This document shows positions 1-7,328 of a stretch of DNA of 38,208 bases, in pieces. Position 1 is the stretch's first letter; every line of letters starts with the position of its first letter. The position numbers and the translations under genes are program-made. This DNA comes from Alphaproteobacteria bacterium (GTDB lineage Bacteria > Pseudomonadota > Alphaproteobacteria > Micavibrionales > UBA2020): contig WGNE01000029.1 of the NCBI GenBank assembly GCA_016124645.1, positions 1 to 38,208 on the forward strand. Reading direction: 5' to 3'. The notes beneath the pieces were generated by a model. That model worked only from the letters and a program-made list of their open reading frames with translations, had not been told where the DNA came from and did not search any database.

Positions 1-92
1 ATTCGGCAATACCAGTTGCGATGCGTCACATCGCCCCTGCGAAAAATGATCAGGCCGGGTTTCAGCTCCTCTTTGTCGATGATGAACGCCAT
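1..92 (-). CDS. N-terminal fragment of a possible tyrosine recombinase (partial)
   Basis: A leftward reading frame begins at ATG 92 and runs off the left edge, so only about 30 residues are visible. It starts MAFIIDKEELKPGLIIF and continues with RRGDVTHRNWYCR. A GAGG box lies 8 bases before the ATG, an in-frame stop lies further upstream, and a good promoter (162-190) precedes it, so the frame looks genuinely expressed. The short charged lead followed by an aromatic 'NWYCR' strand resembles the first strands of the N-terminal arm of phage-type integrases in alphaproteobacteria. No catalytic residue is in view, so the family is an inference and the frame could equally be an unrelated hypothetical protein. 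Confidence 0.5.
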   Translation of the reverse strand, partial: MAFIIDKEELKPGLIIFRRGDVTHRNWYCR

Positions 93-161
93 GCCGTTTG
101 CCTCGGTCTGTGCAGTTTCTGTGCAGGAATGCGGTGCTAAGCCGTTGATTTACCGTTCCTG

Positions 162-190
162 TGCATATCTTGTGTATATTATTATATCAA
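162..190 (-). promoter_or_regulatory. Putative sigma70 promoter for the leftward gene at 92
   Basis: On the minus strand a TTGATA -35 (190-185) is separated by 17 bases from a TATGCA -10 (167-162). It lies in a very AT-rich patch, about 60 bases upstream of the ATG at 92. Confidence 0.5.
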
Positions 191-227
191 AAAATACTAT
201 TATATTACAGTCATTTATTGGATAATG

Positions 228-306
228 GTCATTCCCGCGAAAACGGGAATCCATCGTGCAGTGAGAAGGACGCGTGGTTTTGGATCCCCGCTTATCAGGG
301 GATGAC
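228..306. repeat. Intergenic palindromic repeat, degenerate copy
   Basis: The left arm (228-253) reads gtcattcccgcg, then aaaacgggaatcca. The right arm (281-306) is tggatccccg followed by cttatcaggggatgac. The arms are imperfect inverted copies of each other, and each is a small hairpin. The same family recurs at 11569-11648 and 17040-17077. It has the form of the REP-like palindromes scattered between genes in many alphaproteobacterial genomes. Confidence 0.75.
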
Positions 307-330
307 GAGGAAAGAGAGCGAGACAAAAAA

Positions 331-353
331 AGCCCCGGCCGTAACGCCGGGGC
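331..353 (-). terminator. Rho-independent terminator of the aas-like gene
   Basis: AGCCCCGGC and GCCGGGGCT form a 9-bp GC-rich stem around a short loop. On the minus strand the stem is followed by a run of T (complement of 324-330). It sits about 40 bases past the stop codon at 394. Confidence 0.9.
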
Positions 354-393
354 TTTCGTTTTGGTGAAACGTTCTTTATTCAAACGTTTTCGT

Positions 394-2808
394 TTATGCG
401 CCGGGGGCCTGTTTTTTCGGGTCCGGCTTTTTGGCCTCCGCGGGTTGGGGCGCGGGGGTTTGCGTGGCGGGGGCTTGCGTCGCCGCGGCTTCGTTGAAAT
501 CGCCCGCCAGCATTTTCTTCAGGCTGACGTAGTCGGTCTTGCCGGTGGGCAGCTTGGGCATGTCTTTAAGAACGTGGATGTCCGGGTTCTTCGGCAGGCC
601 GAGGACGGAGCGGCCGGTTTCCTGCGCCGCTTTCGCCAGCTGCTCGCGCTTCAGGTCGGGGTCGGTGGTGAAGAGGGCGATGGAATCGCCCTTCTCCGCG
701 TCCTGCTTCAGCACCGTCGCGTTCGCGACGTCTTTTTTCAGCGAGGCGGCGTTGGCCACGTTCTCGACCGCGTCGAGCGAGACCATCTCCCCGCCGATCT
801 TGGCGAAGCGTTTCGCGCGGCCGGTCAGCTTGACGTAGCCGTCTTCGGAGACGTTGACGATGTCGCCGGTGTCGTGCCAGCCGTCGGGCGGCGCCTGAAT
901 GACGCCGGGGTTGTCGTTTTTGAGGTAGCCCAGCATGATGTTGGGGCCCTTGATGGACAGGCGGTAGCTGTTCTCCATGTCGGGCACGGGCTCCAGCTTG
1001 GTCTCGATGCCGGGCAGGAACTTGCCGACCGTGCCGCGCTTGTGCGCGCCGGGCACGTTCATGGCGACGCCGGGCGCGGCTTCGGACAGGCCGTAGGCCT
1101 GGTTGGGGCGCACGCCGAAACGCTCGACATAGGTGTCATAGGTCTCGTCCGACAGGCGCTCGGCCCCCGCGAAGACCATGCGCAGCGGCGCCAAGTCCTT
1201 GTCCGAGGCGTTGCGGGCGTAGAGGTTGAGGAAGGTGTCGGTCCCGAACATGATGGTCGTGTCGTAGAAATAGACCAGCTTGGGGATGATCTTGCCGTCC
1301 AGCGGAGTCGGGTACTGGAAGCTGCGCAGCCCCTTGACCATCGGCATCACCATGCCGCCCGTCAGGCCGAAGGAGTGGAAGATCGGCATGGCGTTGAAGA
1401 TGCGGTCGTTGGGCGTATAGGGGGTGACGGCGTGCACCTGCGCGACGTTGGCCAGCAGGTTGCTGCCGCTCAGCACCACGCCCTTCGGCGGGCCTTCGGA
1501 GCCGGAGGTGAAGATGATGGCGGCGGGATCCTTGCCTTCCGGCTTGTCCTTCGGGCGGGGCAGCCAGCCGCGCGACTGCATGACGGCCTTGATCTTGGAG
1601 AAGAAGCCGATTTTCTTCTTCACGTCTTCAAGATAGACGATCTTGCATTTTTTCGAGAGCTCCTCGATCTTGTCTTCCAGCTTCGCCATCTTCACGAAGC
1701 GGCGCGAGGTGACGACGGTTTTCAGCGAGGCGGTTTCGGTATAGGACATCATGTCCTTGCTTTCCGCCTTGGCGTTGAGCATCGTGGGCACGCGGCCATA
1801 GGCCTGCAGGCCCCAGAAGGCCACCGCCGCGCCCTTGCTGTTGGGCAGCAGGAAGCCGACGTTCTCGCCCTTGGTTGTTTCCTTCGCCAGCTTGCCGCCC
1901 AGCGTATAGGCGCCGGTCAGCACCGTGCCGTAGTTCAGCGGCGCACCCTCGGCGTCGTCGAGGATGTCGTATTTGCGGCCGAAATTGTCGGCGGCGTCGT
2001 GCAGCGCGTCGATGAGCGAGCGCTTGGGGTCCAGCGCGTTGACCGGCAGGTCGTGCATGATTTTTTCGAGCTGGTCGTGGCGCATCTTGCGGCGCGCCTT
2101 GCCGGTGACGTCATCGGGCAGGTCGAGCTCGACCGGCGGCATGATGGTGGTCGAGAGCTTGGGGAAAAGCTTTTTCGGGTAGTTCTTCAGCCGCGTGGTG
2201 CCGAAGGGCAGGTGGTTCAGCCCGTTCATATAGACGGAGATGATTTTCGCCTTGGCGGTATCCGCAACCGTGGCGGCGCCGTCGAAGATCTGCATCAGCG
2301 TGCCGGTGGTGGTCAGGCGGCCTTCGGGGAAGATCATGACGGGCTTGCCGGCCTGCGCGAGGCGCGAGAGTTCGCGGATGGCCTGCGGGCGCGTCGTGTC
2401 CATCGGGTAGAAATCGACGCGGTTCATGAAGAAGCGGGTGATCGGGTTCTTGGTGAAGGCTTCGTACTGCCCGGTGTCGATGGCGAAGGCGGGCTCGACC
2501 GGCAGGGCGGCGGCCAGCAAAAGGCCGTCGAGGAAGGAGGTGTGGTTCGCCACGATCAGCAGCGGCTTGCCTTCCGTGCCCTTGAAGTTTTCCTGCCCCG
2601 TGATCTCGTTGCCGTAGAAAACGCGGAAGCCGAGGCGCAGGGTGGCGCGCATGCCCTTGTTGAACTGGCGGCCGATCCAGCTGCGGCGCGGCAGGGCCGG
2701 GGTCTCGCGCTTGGTTTCTTTCTTGGGCTCGGCGGCGGCTTCTGCTTTGACTTCGGTTTTCGGCTCGGTCTTGGTTTCTTCGGGCACGGGGGGCGTGGTC
2801 TCGGGCAT
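394..2808 (-). CDS. aas: Bifunctional lysophospholipid acyltransferase / acyl-ACP synthetase (Aas-like)
   Basis: This 804-residue protein joins a PlsC-type acyltransferase to an AMP-forming acyl-activating domain, the arrangement of E. coli Aas. That family activates a fatty acid onto ACP and transfers it to lysophosphatidylethanolamine at the inner membrane. The acyltransferase half shows the H-x4-D catalytic motif in NHTSFLDG (H89, D94) and FPEGR (160-164). The synthetase half shows the phosphate-binding loop TSGSEGPPKG (434-443), YGLSEAAP (572-579), DTGD (646-649) and a C-terminal KLPTGKTDY motif carrying the usual catalytic lysine. Both ends carry low-complexity Lys/Pro/Ala/Glu tails (about the first 40 and last 40 residues), which E. 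coli Aas lacks. No lplT-like transporter is nearby. The ATG at 2808 has AAGG about 9 bases upstream. An alternative is a long-chain acyl-CoA ligase fused to PlsC. Confidence 0.88.
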   Translation of the reverse strand: MPETTPPVPEETKTEPKTEVKAEAAAEPKKETKRETPALPRRSWIGRQFNKGMRATLRLGFRVFYGNEITGQENFKGTEGKPLLIVANHTSFLDGLLLAAALPVEPAFAIDTGQYEAFTKNPITRFFMNRVDFYPMDTTRPQAIRELSRLAQAGKPVMIFPEGRLTTTGTLMQIFDGAATVADTAKAKIISVYMNGLNHLPFGTTRLKNYPKKLFPKLSTTIMPPVELDLPDDVTGKARRKMRHDQLEKIMHDLPVNALDPKRSLIDALHDAADNFGRKYDILDDAEGAPLNYGTVLTGAYTLGGKLAKETTKGENVGFLLPNSKGAAVAFWGLQAYGRVPTMLNAKAESKDMMSYTETASLKTVVTSRRFVKMAKLEDKIEELSKKCKIVYLEDVKKKIGFFSKIKAVMQSRGWLPRPKDKPEGKDPAAIIFTSGSEGPPKGVVLSGSNLLANVAQVHAVTPYTPNDRIFNAMPIFHSFGLTGGMVMPMVKGLRSFQYPTPLDGKIIPKLVYFYDTTIMFGTDTFLNLYARNASDKDLAPLRMVFAGAERLSDETYDTYVERFGVRPNQAYGLSEAAPGVAMNVPGAHKRGTVGKFLPGIETKLEPVPDMENSYRLSIKGPNIMLGYLKNDNPGVIQAPPDGWHDTGDIVNVSEDGYVKLTGRAKRFAKIGGEMVSLDAVENVANAASLKKDVANATVLKQDAEKGDSIALFTTDPDLKREQLAKAAQETGRSVLGLPKNPDIHVLKDMPKLPTGKTDYVSLKKMLAGDFNEAAATQAPATQTPAPQPAEAKKPDPKKQAPGA

Positions 2809-2893
2809 GGGCGGATAACCTTTTCGTGTTCAAATGATCTGGCTGAAACGTCCGATTGCCCGGAAGCCCTCCGGGGACGAATCAAGATGCCAT

Positions 2894-2923
2894 AATCTAG
2901 TGCCGTATTATGCTTAATGTCAA
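2894..2923 (-). promoter_or_regulatory. Promoter of the aas-like gene
   Basis: On the minus strand a perfect TTGACA (2923-2918) is followed after 18 bases by TAGATT (2899-2894). The predicted leader is about 80 bases. It lies back-to-back with the rightward promoter at 2969-2996. Confidence 0.65.
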
Positions 2924-2968
2924 GGCGGGATTTTGGCATATTTCTGAAATAAACCGCCAATTAAGGGC

Positions 2969-2996
2969 TTGACCCCTTCCCATAACCGGATATAGT
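2969..2996 (+). promoter_or_regulatory. Promoter of the HRxDGPA-repeat gene
   Basis: TTGACC (2969-2974), a 16-base spacer and TATAGT (2991-2996) make a strong sigma70-type promoter. Transcription would start near 3003, about 38 bases before the TTG start at 3041. It has the same architecture as the promoter at 7241. Confidence 0.75.
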
Positions 2997-3040
2997 GGGC
3001 GCGCCTTTATATATTCGTATTTTTGAACACGGAGTCCCCG

Positions 3041-3595
3041 TTGAAACCCAGCTTTAACGCCGCCGCCCGCCTGAAGGGCATGATGAAGCTGAAAGCCGGC
3101 CACGTCATCGACGGGCAGGGGAACCATGCGTGGTATTACCACCTCAACCTCCACCGCGCGGACGGTCCGGCCTGGATCAGCAAGTCCGGCACGAAGAAAT
3201 GGTTCAAATACGGCGTCATGCACCGTGGCGACGGTCCCGCCATCGAATGGGCGGACGGCGACAAGGAATGGTACGTCGATGGCAAGCGCCACCGCGAAGG
3301 CGGCCCCGCCATCGAGAAGACCGACGGCTACAAGGCGTGGTATGTCGAAGGCAAGCTGCACCGCGCGGACGGCCCCGCGATCATCCACCCCGACGGCAAG
3401 CGCGAATGGTACAAGGACGGCGTCGTCTGGAAGGAAGGCGAGGCGGTGACGACCAAGATAGAAGCCGCGCAAAAGGCCCAGCAGGTCGAGGAAGCCGTGA
3501 AGGGCGCGACGGTCGCGGAAGAGAACATCCAGATACTCAAGCCGATCAAGCTGAAAAAGCCGCAGAAGAAGGACGGGCAAAGCCCGGCGCCCTGA
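3041..3595 (+). CDS. Protein with tandem 23-residue HRxDGPA repeats, function unknown
   Basis: The 184-residue protein consists of a short basic N-terminus, five tandem units of exactly 23 residues, and a helical Lys/Pro-rich tail. The unit is W-Y/F-x2-G-x2-HR-x-DGPA-I-x4-DG-x-K-x; tryptophans fall at 31, 54, 77, 100 and 123. The fifth unit is degenerate. The repeats recall the beta-hairpin MORN or YwqK-type repeats and HREDGPA repeats seen in some phage and bacterial proteins, but I do not recognise the family. The start is chosen as TTG at 3041 because GGAG sits 6 bases before it; an earlier in-frame TTG at 3023 has no Shine-Dalgarno sequence. There is no signal peptide or membrane segment, so it is probably cytoplasmic. 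It has its own promoter and is followed by a palindromic repeat. Confidence 0.8.
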   Translation: MKPSFNAAARLKGMMKLKAGHVIDGQGNHAWYYHLNLHRADGPAWISKSGTKKWFKYGVMHRGDGPAIEWADGDKEWYVDGKRHREGGPAIEKTDGYKAWYVEGKLHRADGPAIIHPDGKREWYKDGVVWKEGEAVTTKIEAAQKAQQVEEAVKGATVAEENIQILKPIKLKKPQKKDGQSPAP

Positions 3596-3605
3596 ATTTC
3601 CTCTA

Positions 3606-3714
3606 GCGCCACCCCGGACTTGATCCGGGGTCCAAAAGCCCGTCAGGGCGTCATATGGTTCACATGCGCGGCGGACGCCGCGCGTTGGACCCCGGATCAA
3701 GTCCGGGGTGGCGC
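3606..3714. repeat. Perfect inverted repeat, two 30-base arms
   Basis: Arms 3606-3635 and 3685-3714 are exact reverse complements over 30 bases, separated by 49 bases. Each arm contains an inner palindrome (ccccgga-cttga-tccgggg). The caccccggacttgatccggggt core is a widespread intergenic palindrome of alphaproteobacteria. Here two copies face each other between two converging genes and may serve as a bidirectional terminator. Confidence 0.85.
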
Positions 3715-3722
3715 ATGTGGAC

Positions 3723-4379
3723 TTAATTCCCGCCGTTTTCCCGTGCCGCTCGCCGCGCGGCGCATTCGGCCTTGAAATCTTCCAGCATTTTTTGCCGCCT
3801 TGCGCGTTCCGCGTCGTCTTGCGGCGCTTCCAGCTCCACGCCGTAATTGGCGGCGAGGTAGTCGCGGCCCAGCGCGCTGAATTCCGCGTCCATCATCGCG
3901 GCCTGCTTGATGATCTCGCGTCCGCGCGCGGGGTCCGCGGGCGTACCGTTGCCGTGGAAGACGCACATGCCGTATTCGCGCAGCGATTCCCGCTTGCCGT
4001 GAAGATAGGCCGATTTCTCGAAGCAGGCGATGGCGCTGGCGTGGTCCTTTTCGTCCTGAAAGGCGCGGCCCATGCCGAAGAGCGCGTCATGGAAGCCTTC
4101 CTTGACGGCGCGGCCATACCAGCGCACGGCGAGCTTCAGGTCGATAGGGGTGACGGCGGCCTGTGCGATCTCCCCGGTGCGGCAGATGTCGCCCATCGCC
4201 GCCATGGCGGGCGGATGCCCGGCCTTCGCCGCGGCCTGATAGGCGTCGAAGGCGCGCTGGACGTCCTGCTTGCAGTTCTCGCCCTTCGCATTGGCCTCGG
4301 CCAGCCTGAACAGGCGCTGCGCGTGTTCCTTCTCTTCGCCCGGCAGGGGCGGGGGGAAATCGTGACCGAAGGCGGTCAT
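3723..4379 (-). CDS. Sel1-like repeat protein
   Basis: This 218-residue all-helical protein carries SEL1/TPR-like repeats: a unit around AFDAYQAAAKAGHPPAM, then LAVRWYGRAVKEGFHDALF, then AIACFEKSAYLHGKRESL. Repeats of this sort (A-x2-W/Y-x2-A-A-x2-G-x3-A) form solenoids that bind partner proteins, often in envelope or signalling complexes. There is no signal peptide, so it looks cytoplasmic. The start is ATG 4379, with GGAG 8 bases upstream; the longer frame to 4436 has no such site. It is encoded on the same strand as grpE, about 140 bases downstream of it. The specific partner cannot be told from the sequence. Confidence 0.75.
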   Translation of the reverse strand: MTAFGHDFPPPLPGEEKEHAQRLFRLAEANAKGENCKQDVQRAFDAYQAAAKAGHPPAMAAMGDICRTGEIAQAAVTPIDLKLAVRWYGRAVKEGFHDALFGMGRAFQDEKDHASAIACFEKSAYLHGKRESLREYGMCVFHGNGTPADPARGREIIKQAAMMDAEFSALGRDYLAANYGVELEAPQDDAERARRQKMLEDFKAECAARRAARENGGN

Positions 4380-4516
4380 TCGAAAAACTCCGTGATGCGG
4401 CGGCCGGCAAGGGGCCGCCTGAAATAAAGGCGTCAAATCCTGAACGAAAGCATAGCACAGGCCCGGCGGAAACCGGAACAGGCGGATTGCTCATGAAAAA
4501 GGAGGGGGCGCGCGCG

Positions 4517-5173
4517 TCAGATTTCCTCGTCCACCGCATGGGCCGCTTCCTCGCCGCCCTTGGCGACGCCGACGCGCGCGGGGCGCAGCAGGCGTTCGTG
4601 GATGGTATAGCCGGGCTCCATGACCTGCACGATGGTGCCGGGGACGGAGCCGGGCATTTCGACCTCGAACAGCACCTCGTGCATGTTGGGGTCGAACTTG
4701 TTGCCCATCGCCTCGATCTTCTTGATGCCGTTGGCGGCGAAGACGCGCAGCAATTCGCGCGCGGTCGCGTCCACGCCGACGTAGATGTTCTCCAGCTCGG
4801 GGCTGGCCGCGCGCTGCTCGGGCTTGATGGCCTCCAGCGCGCGCTGCAGGTTGTCGGCCACGCTCAGCATGTCGCGGGCGAAGCCGGAAACGGCGAATTT
4901 GGCCGTGTCCTCGCGGTCGCGCTGGCTGCGGCGGCGGGTGTTCTCGGCCTCGGCCAATGCGCGCAGGGCCTTGTCCTTCAGGTCGGCCAGTTCCTGTTCC
5001 AGCCGGTCGGCGCGCGCTTCGGCGCTTTCCGTCGCGCTATCCGCGCCGGCGTCGTCACCGGCTGCGTCTTCTTCCGCGCCGTCCAGATCGGCGGCTGCCT
5101 GCGCCTCGTCCGTCTCCGGGTTTTCCGGGAGGTTGTCGGCCGGGTCCTGATGCTGCGGGTCCGGGTGTGTCAT
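4517..5173 (-). CDS. grpE: GrpE nucleotide exchange factor, paralogue 1
   Basis: This protein is 218 residues long. GrpE dimers release ADP from DnaK and reset the chaperone cycle. The first 60 residues are acidic and disordered (Asp/Glu/Ala), followed by a long coiled coil (about 65-150, with RADRLEQELADLKDKALRAL) and the C-terminal beta domain with the family signature FDPNMHEVLFEVE and GTIVQVMEPGYTIHERLLRP. The start at ATG 5173 is supported by AGG a few bases upstream and by the acidic lead; an upstream extension to 5221 is unlikely. It lies directly downstream of a second grpE and of hrcA, all on one strand. It is closer than its neighbour to typical proteobacterial GrpE. Confidence 0.92.
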   Translation of the reverse strand: MTHPDPQHQDPADNLPENPETDEAQAAADLDGAEEDAAGDDAGADSATESAEARADRLEQELADLKDKALRALAEAENTRRRSQRDREDTAKFAVSGFARDMLSVADNLQRALEAIKPEQRAASPELENIYVGVDATARELLRVFAANGIKKIEAMGNKFDPNMHEVLFEVEMPGSVPGTIVQVMEPGYTIHERLLRPARVGVAKGGEEAAHAVDEEI

Positions 5174-5280
5174 GATGCCTGTCTCTCGCTTATGAAAAGA
5201 TGTCGGTTGCTTTGATAACAATGGGGGTTTTCATGCCAATTTTCAAGGCCGAAGGCAAGCCCGCAAGGGGGGCGCGACAG

Positions 5281-5311
5281 AAAGGCGGCTCCCGTCAAAG
5301 AAGCCGCCTTT
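5281..5311 (-). terminator. Hairpin terminator between the two grpE genes
   Basis: AAAGGCGGCT (5281-5290) pairs with AGCCGCCTTT (5302-5311), giving a 10-bp stem. On the minus strand it ends in TTT followed by CTGTC, so it is a moderate terminator for the upstream grpE paralogue at 5339. It implies that the two grpE genes are at least partly separate transcripts. Confidence 0.7.
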
Positions 5312-5338
5312 CAAGATTAAGAAACTGTTCGCCGGTCG

Positions 5339-5992
5339 TCAGCCGGGCGGGGTCACCACGACTTTCGCCGGGCGGATGACGCGGCCGTTGATCTCGTAGC
5401 CTTTCTGGGCCACGTGGATGACGGTCTCGGGATCCACGCCTTCTTTTTCCTGCGCGGTGATCGCCTCGTGCTTGTTGGCGTCGAATTCTTCGCCCTCGGG
5501 GTTGATCTGCTTCACGCCGTAGCGGTTGAAGACGGCGGTCAGCTGCGAGAGGGTGAGTTCAACGCCTTTCGCCAGCTTGTCGAATTTCGGGTCTTCATCG
5601 CGGTGTTTCTGTTCGATGGACTTCAGGCCCAGCTCCATCGTATCGACCACGGGCAGGATGTCCTTGATGAACTTTTCAGCCGCGAATTTCTTGTCTTCCT
5701 CGGCCTTGCCTTCGAGGCGGGCGATGATCTTCTTGCCTTCCGCGTTCGCCTGCATCAGCTTCAGGTTGTCGGCCTGCGAGCGGGCGATGCGGGTGGACAT
5801 GTCGGCCAGCTTCTGCAGCAGCTCGTCGCGCTCGGCGCGCAGCGATTCGATGGTGTCTTCCGGCGTATCGCCCTCGTCGTCGAGGTCGCCGAACAGCTCG
5901 TCCATCTTGCTCTTGTGGGCGGCGTCGTCGGCGGCGGCGGGGTTCTTTTCAGGCTTGTTGTCGCCGTCCGAGGGCTTGTTCAGGTCGGTCAT
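5339..5992 (-). CDS. grpE: GrpE nucleotide exchange factor, divergent paralogue 2
   Basis: This is a second full-length GrpE of 217 residues. It has an acidic and lysine-rich disordered lead (1-45), a coiled coil (about 47-100, with SLRAERDELLQKLADM) and a complete C-terminal domain ending FDANKHEAITAQEK, then VIHVAQKGYEINGRVIRPAKVVV. It differs from the neighbouring GrpE throughout and is no recent copy: for example KGVELTLSQL versus VGVDATAREL. Each retains the GrpE signature, so neither looks inactive. The ATG at 5992 has GGAG about 10 bases upstream. It lies between hrcA and the first grpE. The two may form homo- or heterodimers, or serve different DnaK/HscA-type partners; this is inference. 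Confidence 0.9.
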   Translation of the reverse strand: MTDLNKPSDGDNKPEKNPAAADDAAHKSKMDELFGDLDDEGDTPEDTIESLRAERDELLQKLADMSTRIARSQADNLKLMQANAEGKKIIARLEGKAEEDKKFAAEKFIKDILPVVDTMELGLKSIEQKHRDEDPKFDKLAKGVELTLSQLTAVFNRYGVKQINPEGEEFDANKHEAITAQEKEGVDPETVIHVAQKGYEINGRVIRPAKVVVTPPG

Positions 5993-6142
5993 AACTGTCT
6001 GGCTCCGTTTCTTTTGATTGTCATATTGTTTAAACCATAATCACGGGGGAGTCAATGGATTCTTTCACAGGATTATCAAGGATTTGACCGATTTCAGGTG
6101 CGATTTTCGTCTGTTTTTACAGGGGGATGGGGCAAAAGAGGC

Positions 6143-7180
6143 CTAGCCGATGAGCTTGCCGATGACCTGCGAGGTGTAATTGACCACGGGAATCAGCCGC
6201 CCGTAGTTGAGCCGCGTGGGGCCGATGACGCCGATGGCGCCGACCACGCGCGCGTCCTGGTTCTTGTAGGGCGAGACGATGAGCGAGCAGCCCGAATGGC
6301 TGAACAGCTTGTTTTCCGCGCCGATGAATATCTTCACCCCGTCGCCGCCCGAGGTTGCCTGCAAGAGCTTGAGCATCGTCTCCTTCGCCTCCAGCGCCTC
6401 GAACAGGCTGCGGATGCGCTCGAGGTCGGCGATGGCGGTCACGTCGTCCAGCAGGTTGGCCTGCCCCTTGATGAAGAGGTGCCCGCCCGCGTCCTTGGGC
6501 GCGAGGCTGGCGATGCCGGCCTCCACCACCTTGGCCGTCAGCGCATCGAGCTGCGTCTGGTCGCGCGCGAGTTCCTCCGCGATATGGGAGGCCGCCTGTT
6601 CCAGCGTCTTGTCCGCCATGCGCGCGTTGAGGTAATTGGCCGCGCGGGTGAGCGACGTCGCCGTGACATCTGGCGAAATGTCGAGCAGCCGGTTTTCGAC
6701 GATGCCCGACGAGGTCACCAGCACGGCCAGCGCGCGCCCGGGGCCGAGATGGACGAATTCCACCTGCCGCACGGGGTCTTCGGACTTCGGCGCGAAGACC
6801 AGCCCTGCGCAGGAGGACAGGCCGGAGAGGAAGCTGCTGGTTTGTTCAAGGATGTCGGTCAGCGAGCCGCCGCGCGAGGCGGCCATCTTTTGCTCGATCT
6901 CCTGCCGCTCGCCCGGCGAGAGATTGTCGATCTCGAGCAGCCCTTCGACGAAGACGGTCAGTCCCGAATCGGTCGGCAGGCGCCCGGCGGAGGTATGGGG
7001 GGAATAGAGCAGCCCCATGTCCTCCAGTTCCGCCATCGCGTTGCGGATGGTGGCGGGGGAAAGCTTCATGCCCAGTTTTTGCGAGATCGCGAGCGAGCCG
7101 ACGGGTTCGCCGGTCGCCATATAGGCGTCCACCACCAGTTTCAGTATTTGCCGCGTCCTGTCGTTCAATGCGCCGATCAT
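6143..7180 (-). CDS. hrcA: Heat-inducible transcription repressor HrcA
   Basis: HrcA is the DNA-binding repressor of class I heat-shock genes and acts on the CIRCE element. The 345-residue protein begins with the diagnostic winged-helix region LNDRTRQILKLVVDAYMATG, then EPVGSLAISQKLGMKLSPAT and IRNAMAELEDMGLLYSPHTS, followed by AGRLPTD. The C-terminus ends in the family-typical PTRLNYGRLIPVVNYTSQ. The start is set at ATG 7180 because family members begin just before LNDR. AAGGG abuts it closely, so a longer start (TTG 7225) cannot be excluded. It is followed by both grpE genes and is divergent from a J-domain gene. I looked for the CIRCE motif TTAGCACTC-N9-GAGTGCTAA near it and did not find one in this window. 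Confidence 0.93.
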   Translation of the reverse strand: MIGALNDRTRQILKLVVDAYMATGEPVGSLAISQKLGMKLSPATIRNAMAELEDMGLLYSPHTSAGRLPTDSGLTVFVEGLLEIDNLSPGERQEIEQKMAASRGGSLTDILEQTSSFLSGLSSCAGLVFAPKSEDPVRQVEFVHLGPGRALAVLVTSSGIVENRLLDISPDVTATSLTRAANYLNARMADKTLEQAASHIAEELARDQTQLDALTAKVVEAGIASLAPKDAGGHLFIKGQANLLDDVTAIADLERIRSLFEALEAKETMLKLLQATSGGDGVKIFIGAENKLFSHSGCSLIVSPYKNQDARVVGAIGVIGPTRLNYGRLIPVVNYTSQVIGKLIG

Positions 7181-7240
7181 GCCCTTAATATATGGCCTGC
7201 GGGACGAAAAAAACAATGAATTCAACGGCGCGATAAAAGA

Positions 7241-7268
7241 TTGACATAACTCTAAAAATCCTTATAGT
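7241..7268 (+). promoter_or_regulatory. Strong promoter of the J-domain gene
   Basis: A perfect TTGACA (7241-7246), 16 bases, then TATAGT (7263-7268). Transcription would begin near 7275 and give a leader of about 54 bases. It is in the divergent hrcA/J-protein spacer. It looks like a housekeeping rather than a sigma32 promoter. Confidence 0.8.
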
Positions 7269-7328
7269 CTTAGGTCACAAACCGATATAAACCTGTGGTA
7301 ACAACCGGATTTTCAACAAGAATCAGCC

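Larger units (their letters stand above)
93..393. other. Intergenic region without a gene
   Basis: This roughly 300-base gap holds, from left to right, the promoter and leader of the leftward gene at 92, a strikingly AT-rich stretch (about 170-220), a degenerate copy of the cattcccgcg palindrome element (228-306) and the terminator of the aas-like gene (331-353). The short frames here have no ribosome binding site and no protein-like composition. Confidence 0.7.

Noticed and set aside
274-2895. Very long open frame on the plus strand opposite the aas-like gene
   Set aside because: It is the high-GC mirror of the real gene: the product is a string of Arg/Gly/Asp/His with no domain, and the minus strand encodes intact acyltransferase and synthetase motifs.
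7181-7328. CIRCE operator near hrcA
   Set aside because: I looked for TTAGCACTC-N9-GAGTGCTAA in the hrcA/J-protein spacer and did not find it, even in a weakened form.
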